A DNA stretch of 21,097 nt from Chara braunii (Eukaryota; Streptophyta; Charophyceae; Charales; Characeae), in NCBI GenBank assembly GCA_003427395.1, contig BFEA01000026.1:4371223-4392319 (forward strand), read 5' to 3'. The position numbers and the translations under genes were made by a program. Numbering within the stretch: position 1 is the stretch's first letter; every line of letters begins with the position of its first letter. Of the stretch, positions 16,501 through 21,097 are shown piece after piece. The notes under the pieces were generated by a model that saw only the letters and a list, made by a program, of their open reading frames with translations, made no database searches and was not told the DNA's origin.

Positions 16501-19500
16501 CCCTGACTAGCTGGTGCTGATGCTGATCCTGGTTGGTTGGCTGTTCATCTTTCGTCTGCGCTTCTTGGCCCTGTTTTGATCCTTGGTGCTGTCCTGGCGT
16601 TGCCCTTTCTCTGTCTAGTTCTGGCTGCGCCACAGCTGATCCCATAATAAGGTCTAGGGCTGGGTGAACCCCCTCGCCGTTGTCTGGTGGAAGCACTGCG
16701 GTCCCCATGTCACAGTCATATGCCGGGTGTATGCCTTGTGGGGGGTGTGTGGACTGTGTAGTCTCATTTTCTCCCAAGCGCTGTGCCTCTGACATTGTGA
16801 GGTCCTGGTCCGGGTGTGTGCCTCCTTCAGTGCAGTGGGCTGTAATCCCGTGATCACAGCAGGCTTGCAGACTGTGGGAGGAGTTTTTCATCAGGTGTGT
16901 CCGCCAGTACTGACCCTCCGATTGTGCGTGTCGGTGGTCAAGTGTGTCTAACAGTCCAAGTTCATGTCTTTGGATGTGCACGCAGTGGTGTACTCCTCTC
17001 AGTTGTTGTCGGAGGAGTCCATGGCCCATGTGGTCCACCCCTTCCCTATCAGTGCTATCGTCCGGGACAGACATGAGCGTGTGGGGGTGCTTCCATTCCT
17101 CCTGCTGTTTTTGGAGGTGTACCATCTGTTGTATTGCCAGATGGTGGAAAAGAGCCTGCTGGTCTGTGGTCAGAGCTGCTCCTGCGGGGGAAGAGAAATT
17201 TGGCAAGTCCCCAACCGAGGTGCTATTTTCTTCCATCTCAGAGTCCGGGTCCAGACCCGAATCCGAGTCTGAGTCTGAGTGTGAGTGTAGTTCCAATGGC
17301 ATGTCCCGGAAGGGGACTCTTTCCTCGGCATTTTCTCCTGTGCGGCCTTCCTCCTCGCCATCACGTGTCGCAGTTCTTCCTCTGCCTGCGCTTGTTCTCT
17401 CAGCATTTCTTGGTACTTTTGTGTGCCAGGCAGTGTTTGCTTTGTGTCCTCTCGCCCTTGATCGTAGGTTTGTTCATCCCCTGCCACTCGGTCTACGTTA
17501 GGCTGCTGTTTCTGATTGTCCTCCCATCGGCAGCATGTGTCTTCAGTTTCCTGTCTCTGCTCCTGCCTGGACTGCATTAGGGTTAAAGGCTTGGCCTTCG
17601 GGTCAAGCTTTGCACCCTGGGCTTGGTGGCTGTGTGATGACTGGGTCTGGGCTTGGGTTTCGGGCGAGAGCAGGTTTTTAAACCCGGAGGCAATATTTTG
17701 TATGCAGTCGTATTTCAAGAGTCTGTTCATTCTTTTCAGGTGGCCTCGTTGAAGTTTGTGTAGGTGTTTGGATAAGGAGAGGGACGTGGGGGTGTGAACA
17801 GTGAGAGCCCCGGTACGCGAGGTGGATGGCAGGAGCACTGTGGGGTGATCCTGACCCCTTGATTCTCCTGACCTCCCCGACTGTGCTTGGTGAGCGTTCT
17901 GCTTCAGGGATCCTTTAGTGTCTCTATGCTCCTCTGTTCCGGGAGATCGACAGGGGTACGGAATCAGATAACTGTCGGGATGTTGTTCTCCCTATCCACC
18001 CTCCTGAGCTCCCAGCTGCGCCCCTGCTCCCTCCTCCCTCTCCGATCTAGACGGCTCAGTCTCTGCAGTGTCCCTCACCCCCCTTATCAGTTTGCCCCCT
18101 TGTGGGCAGGTGTGTTGCGGTTGCTGTTGTGCCACCTGGTCCTTTGTTGGAGATGTTGTTGCGGTTGGTAAGGTCACTGCTTTGCCCATTTGTATTCCTC
18201 CTTGGAGGAGTTGAAGGGGTGGGGGGGGGATCTGTCTTTCAGTTTGCTGCACTATCGAACCTTCTGTGTCTAAGACCACTATATCCGGAGCTGCTGTGTC
18301 CGAGGGTGGCTGAGGAGAGCTAACCTCTTGCGTTTACTGTATCTCCAGAGTAGATGTCTGCTGTTATTGTTGCACCGCCAGAGGTCGCTGCAGCTCCGAG
18401 CTAGCAGTATCATCTACGACTGTGTCTGAGACACCCGTACCCGGTGGTGGTGGTAGGGTGCAGGATCCGCACGTGGACGGTGAACCCCTCACCAGCTCGG
18501 ATCGTGTTGCCGCCTGAGCATTCGGCCGAATTCCTGTCGGGGCTGGTAGGCCCACCACTATGCAGGTTATCCCTCCTCCTTGGAGATGTTGAGCGGATGG
18601 GGGGGGGGGTGTCTCCTTTTCAGTTTGCTGCTGCACCGAGGCAGCCGTGTCTGGAACCCCTATTTCCGAACTGGCTGCCTGCAAGGATGGCTGGGGGTTG
18701 ATTTCCTTTTCGTTTTGCCGCAGCTCGGACCCAAGTGATTCTGTGACGGCCGTATCTGACAGTGCCGTGCCCAAGGGTAGCTGTTGATCTGATTGTGGCT
18801 TTCTGGCCATCTTTTTCTTTTCCGGGGCTTTGAGAAGAAGTGGCACAGTCGTTGGGGTTATACTGCTGTCCCTTAACTGAACCCCTTGTTCCGCCATCTG
18901 TTCTGTACCTGCAGTTTTTGCTCGGGCAGGATTCCTGGGTCTCCTCCTGTTGAGAGGGGGCTATTCTTCTTCGTCTTCTTCCTCCCCCTCTCTGACGTTG
19001 TTTGCAGCGTCATTTGGCTGTGGCCCCGCCGTCTTGCTGCCGTCCGCATTCAAGCTGGCTTCCGGCAACACAATGCTAGCTGCCTCCTTCAGCTTCGGCC
19101 CCACAATTTTGTTGTTGCCTACCGCGTCAGGATTGACCTGCAGCAGGTCTTGTGCAGGCCGGGCTGGTGAAGATGTGCTGCTCTCCCCATTCCGGTGCTG
19201 CTGTTGCCATGTTTGCGGAGCTTCCCCGTTGACCAGCAGCGGGTCTTGTGCCGGCCGGGCTGGTGAGGGCGTGCTGCTCTCACCGTTTTGGTGCTGCTGT
19301 TGCTGTGGTTGTGGATCTCCCCCATCGGAACCGGACGCAGGGGTCGGGACAGACGGTTTTCGCACGATTCGAGCCGATGACTGAGGTGTAACTTGTGGTT
19401 GGCCGTGACCTGCCCATATCCAGCTGCCCGGCTGGCTCTGGTTGTGGACCACGAATGTCCAACCCTTCAAAGTCTCATCCTCAGGAAGCCATGTCCGAGT

Positions 19501-20521
19501 CTGTTTTGGATGTGGCAGTACTAGGCCTTTGAGGGGTTTCGTGGAAGCTTTGGGGCAGCAGGTGTCTATGCAAAGGTGTCCCTTTTCCTTGCACGCATAG
19601 CACCATGGGTCCTGGCTGTGACTGATCGGAATCGCAATCGTCTTCCCTCCGTGTATGTACCTCCATGAATCGTATAGGGGGAATGGGGCTGCAGGATCCC
19701 AGTCCACCGCCACTCGAAGGGTGTCATCTCTTTTTTCCCTCCTGTCATAGGCTGTGAAGGGCTCGGCCGATCTCCTTCTCTCCACTTGGACTGTCTGTCC
19801 TCTGAATTTAAGGTTCCTGAACCCCAGTAGGTGGGTGTGATCCCCTGGGTACATTGCAATGACGGTAATTGTGGATACCCCTGCCGATTCAATCAAATAG
19901 TGGCCGTGCACGTCCTGCACCGAAAATTTGAACGACGCTATGGTGTGTCCCACCCATTTGATTTTCTCGTTCATTGACGCCGCTGTTTGTGATTCTGGGA
20001 ACCTGAATTGCACTGCGTGAGATGAGTATATCTTGTTTCTGACTGCTAGTGCTTGCGGGGGAAACTTATAGATCGGACGGACGAAGCCGTCAACCTCCTA
20101 GAACAATTTATCTGGGTTGACGTGAAGTTTCTGAATGAAGTGGCTCCTGGTGGGGTGAATGGAGTCTAGAGCAAGCAAGTCTGTACTTGATTGTCCCCTG
20201 GTCGGGACAAGTAATGAGACCAACGATGGCCAGGGGGGGGGGCGGGGGGGGATGTTGTTTTCCCTGACCCGCTTCCTCCCTCCCCGTTCTCCCCAACCCA
20301 GCCTTAAGCGTTGCCGCCCACGTATGTCCAACCGATGCATTTGTAGGCCCATTCCTTCCTGTCAGGGCCGCAGGGTGTGGCTGAGGGAGCGGGGTCGGGG
20401 CGGGACGGAACTCCTTAGGACGCCATCCCTCTGAGCCATTGGTAGGCCCCTGTTTGGTGGTGCTGTTTTGAACCCCCCTTCTCCTCTCTTGTGCGGCAAC
20501 ACTTTCTGCACCGGGTGCCAT
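15896..20521 (-). CDS. LINE B ORF1: large CCHC RNA-binding protein, interrupted
   Basis: Probably the element's RNA-binding (ribonucleoprotein) component. The proposed ATG is at 20521, with the N-terminal segment in another frame until the C-rich run at 20233-20251. Parts in order: a basic/proline-rich N-terminus with VGHTWAATLKAGLG; a folded region (VDGFVRPIYKFPPQALAV to TLRVAVDWDP), reminiscent by position of the DUF4283-type domain of plant LINE ORF1; a CCHC knuckle; a long Q/P/E-rich low-complexity stretch with repeated PPPP and SDTA words; a likely coiled coil (YQEMLREQAQAEEELRHVM); an acidic DSDSDSDSG segment; and a C-terminal ordered domain ending TRIRIG and TGA. About 1,540 codons, far longer than usual LINE ORF1s. 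In-frame stops: TAG 20098, 18961, 17992; TAA 18364, 18334. One further shift lies at T4, 17331-17334. Confidence 0.8.
17992..17994 (-). other. In-frame TAG in LINE B ORF1
   Basis: It lies between AQEGG and GEQHPDS. The same frame stays open on both sides for hundreds of bases. Confidence 0.85.
18334..18366 (-). other. Two in-frame TAA codons in a glutamine-rich segment
   Basis: The minus strand reads CAA CAA TAA CAG CAG (TAA at 18364-18366). After TSTLEIQ comes a second TAA (18334-18336) and then TQEVSS. Both stops replace what would be glutamine in a Q-rich context, and the frame is open on both sides. Confidence 0.88.
18961..18963 (-). other. In-frame TAG in LINE B ORF1
   Basis: It follows the acidic stretch GEEEDEEE and precedes PPLNRRRPRNPARAK in the same frame. 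Confidence 0.85.
19555..19602 (-). other. CCHC zinc knuckle of ORF1
   Basis: The motif CYACKEKGHLCIDTCC gives C-X2-C-X4-H-X5-C. The last spacing is one residue longer than the classic retroviral-type knuckle (X4). It is expected to bind the element RNA. Confidence 0.85.
20098..20100 (-). other. In-frame TAG in LINE B ORF1 N-terminal region
   Basis: It lies between NPDKLF and EVDGFVRPIYKFPP, a boundary inside what looks like one folded segment. No ATG follows in the 95 bases after it, so a fresh start there is not obvious. Confidence 0.8.
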
Positions 20522-20850
20522 TCGCCTCTCCAGGGTGCAGTCGGTCGTGTGATTTGCAGCCAGGAGGGATTGAATGGGCGCCGCTGTTGTTTGTGAAAGG
20601 GGAGGCCCTTTCCTGGTTCTCCCCTCTTCCCCATTTGCAGGGGTTATGCCGACCTGTCCGTGTTAAATGCGATTGTTGTCTATCTATATTGTGCGATTTT
20701 GGGTAGGTGATGGCTATATGATAGTCGGGGTGGCAGTGATATTATTCCCTTTGCGGCCTGAACCTTGACATGGCAGTGTTTATACCACATCCACTCTTCC
20801 CAGTACAGTTCGTACCCACTGACTAGGAGGAGTTGTTGGTCGAGATCGTG
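20522..20850 (-). other. Probable 5' leader of LINE B
   Basis: Sequence upstream of the proposed ORF1 ATG. An overlapping frame (20634 to 20362) is open but lacks recognisable motifs. The true 5' end of the element cannot be seen because the assembly breaks down after 20850. Confidence 0.45.
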
Positions 20851-20855
20851 AGTGA

Positions 20856-20944
20856 GAAAAAAAAAAAAGGAGGGGAGGGGGGGGGTAAAGGGGGGGGGGG
20901 GGGGTGGGGGAGAAGAAGGGGAATTTTGTTGGGGGGCTGTAGGG
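20856..20944 (+). other. Poly-A then poly-G low-complexity stretch, suspect sequence
   Basis: A12 followed by G-only runs of up to 16, directly before sequencing adapter. Two-colour Illumina chemistry reads missing signal as G, so part of this is probably not genomic. Confidence 0.7.
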
Positions 20945-20978
20945 CTGTCTCTTATACACATCTAGATGTGTATAAGAG
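20945..20978. other. Nextera transposon mosaic-end adapter, inverted pair
   Basis: CTGTCTCTTATACACATCT (20945-20963) is the reverse complement of the 19-base Tn5/Nextera mosaic end. It is followed at once by AGATGTGTATAAGAG (20964-20978), the start of the same end in the other orientation. Minus-strand translations across it give MCIRDS and VYKRQ, peptides that come from this adapter. Confidence 0.98.
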
Positions 20979-20981
20979 GGA

Positions 20982-21097
20982 GGTACTGGTGGGGGTGGGG
21001 GTGGAGGCGGGTGGTATACTGCACACTGCATCATTGGTTGAGCTTGCTTATCCAGTGGATAACGTTTTGTGCAGTCCCCGTCTGTTTATGCTGTTTC
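20982..21097 (+). repeat. 116-base exact copy of 15689-15804 after the adapter
   Basis: Identical to the LINE B ORF1-ORF2 junction and in the same orientation. With the adapter at its left edge, it is best read as a chimeric read or misjoin at the contig end, not a genomic duplication. Confidence 0.93.

Larger units (their letters stand above)
11759..20850 (-). mobile_element. LINE B: long L1-type element, 3' end missing
   Basis: A two-ORF non-LTR retrotransposon on the minus strand. The order is 5' leader (to about 20850), ORF1 with a CCHC knuckle (20521-15896), a G-rich junction, and ORF2 with endonuclease, reverse transcriptase and thumb (15632 to 11759). The 3' part of ORF2, with the zinc knuckle and 3' UTR, is missing. 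Loss of the 3' end is not how LINE insertions normally truncate, so a later insertion, deletion or assembly break is likely. The frame shifts only at homopolymer runs, and every in-frame stop is TAG or TAA. It is the least damaged coding structure in the window. Confidence 0.92.

Noticed and set aside
20680-21034. Proline-rich proteins on the minus strand at the contig end
   Set aside because: They are translations of the Nextera adapter and the poly-G stretch.

Overview
The window is eukaryotic and repeat-dominated. I see no cellular gene I can name. The recognisable coding matter is non-LTR (LINE, L1-type) retrotransposon: an endonuclease/reverse-transcriptase ORF2 with a C-terminal zinc-knuckle region and, in one element, an ORF1 with a CCHC knuckle. 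This layout is typical of L1-type LINEs of green plants and algae, so an alga or early-diverging plant is the best guess, but host identity is an inference. Poly(A)/poly(T) runs, SINE-like repeats and a MITE fit a gene-poor nuclear region.

Layout: 1-1004, a dispersed repeat (called R1 here) and two tandem dimers. 1155-1255, a G-rich block. 1385-5447, LINE A on the minus strand, 5'-truncated inside the endonuclease and decayed. 5448-6420, G-rich then featureless sequence. 6420-6822, a small LINE C reverse-transcriptase scrap broken into by an R1 copy with a 27-base A tail. 7004-7442, degenerate repeats ending in a SINE-like 3' tail. 7512-8072, a complete Tourist/PIF-Harbinger-like MITE with TAA target duplication. 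8123-11532, more R1 copies, two oppositely oriented tRNA-derived SINE heads, a possible LINE ORF1 fragment and an unidentified 195-codon ORF. 11759 to about 20850, LINE B on the minus strand with a very large ORF1 (about 1,540 codons) followed by ORF2, its 3' end missing. 20851-21097 is an assembly artefact: a poly-G stretch, an inverted pair of Nextera mosaic ends, and a 116-base exact copy of 15689-15804.

The most interesting signal is in LINE B. Followed across three indels, all at homopolymers, its two ORFs contain eight in-frame nonsense codons. All eight are TAG or TAA and none is TGA; ORF1 ends in TGA. One TAA sits inside a glutamine run (CAA CAA TAA CAG CAG). LINE A has two more TAGs and also ends in TGA. 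This is what a UAR=Gln nuclear code (known in ciliates and some ulvophyte green algae) would look like, but CAG/CAA to TAG/TAA decay by cytosine deamination is a real alternative. A GDFN to GNFN change in LINE B's endonuclease and one in-frame TGA in LINE A argue for at least some decay. The window alone cannot decide.
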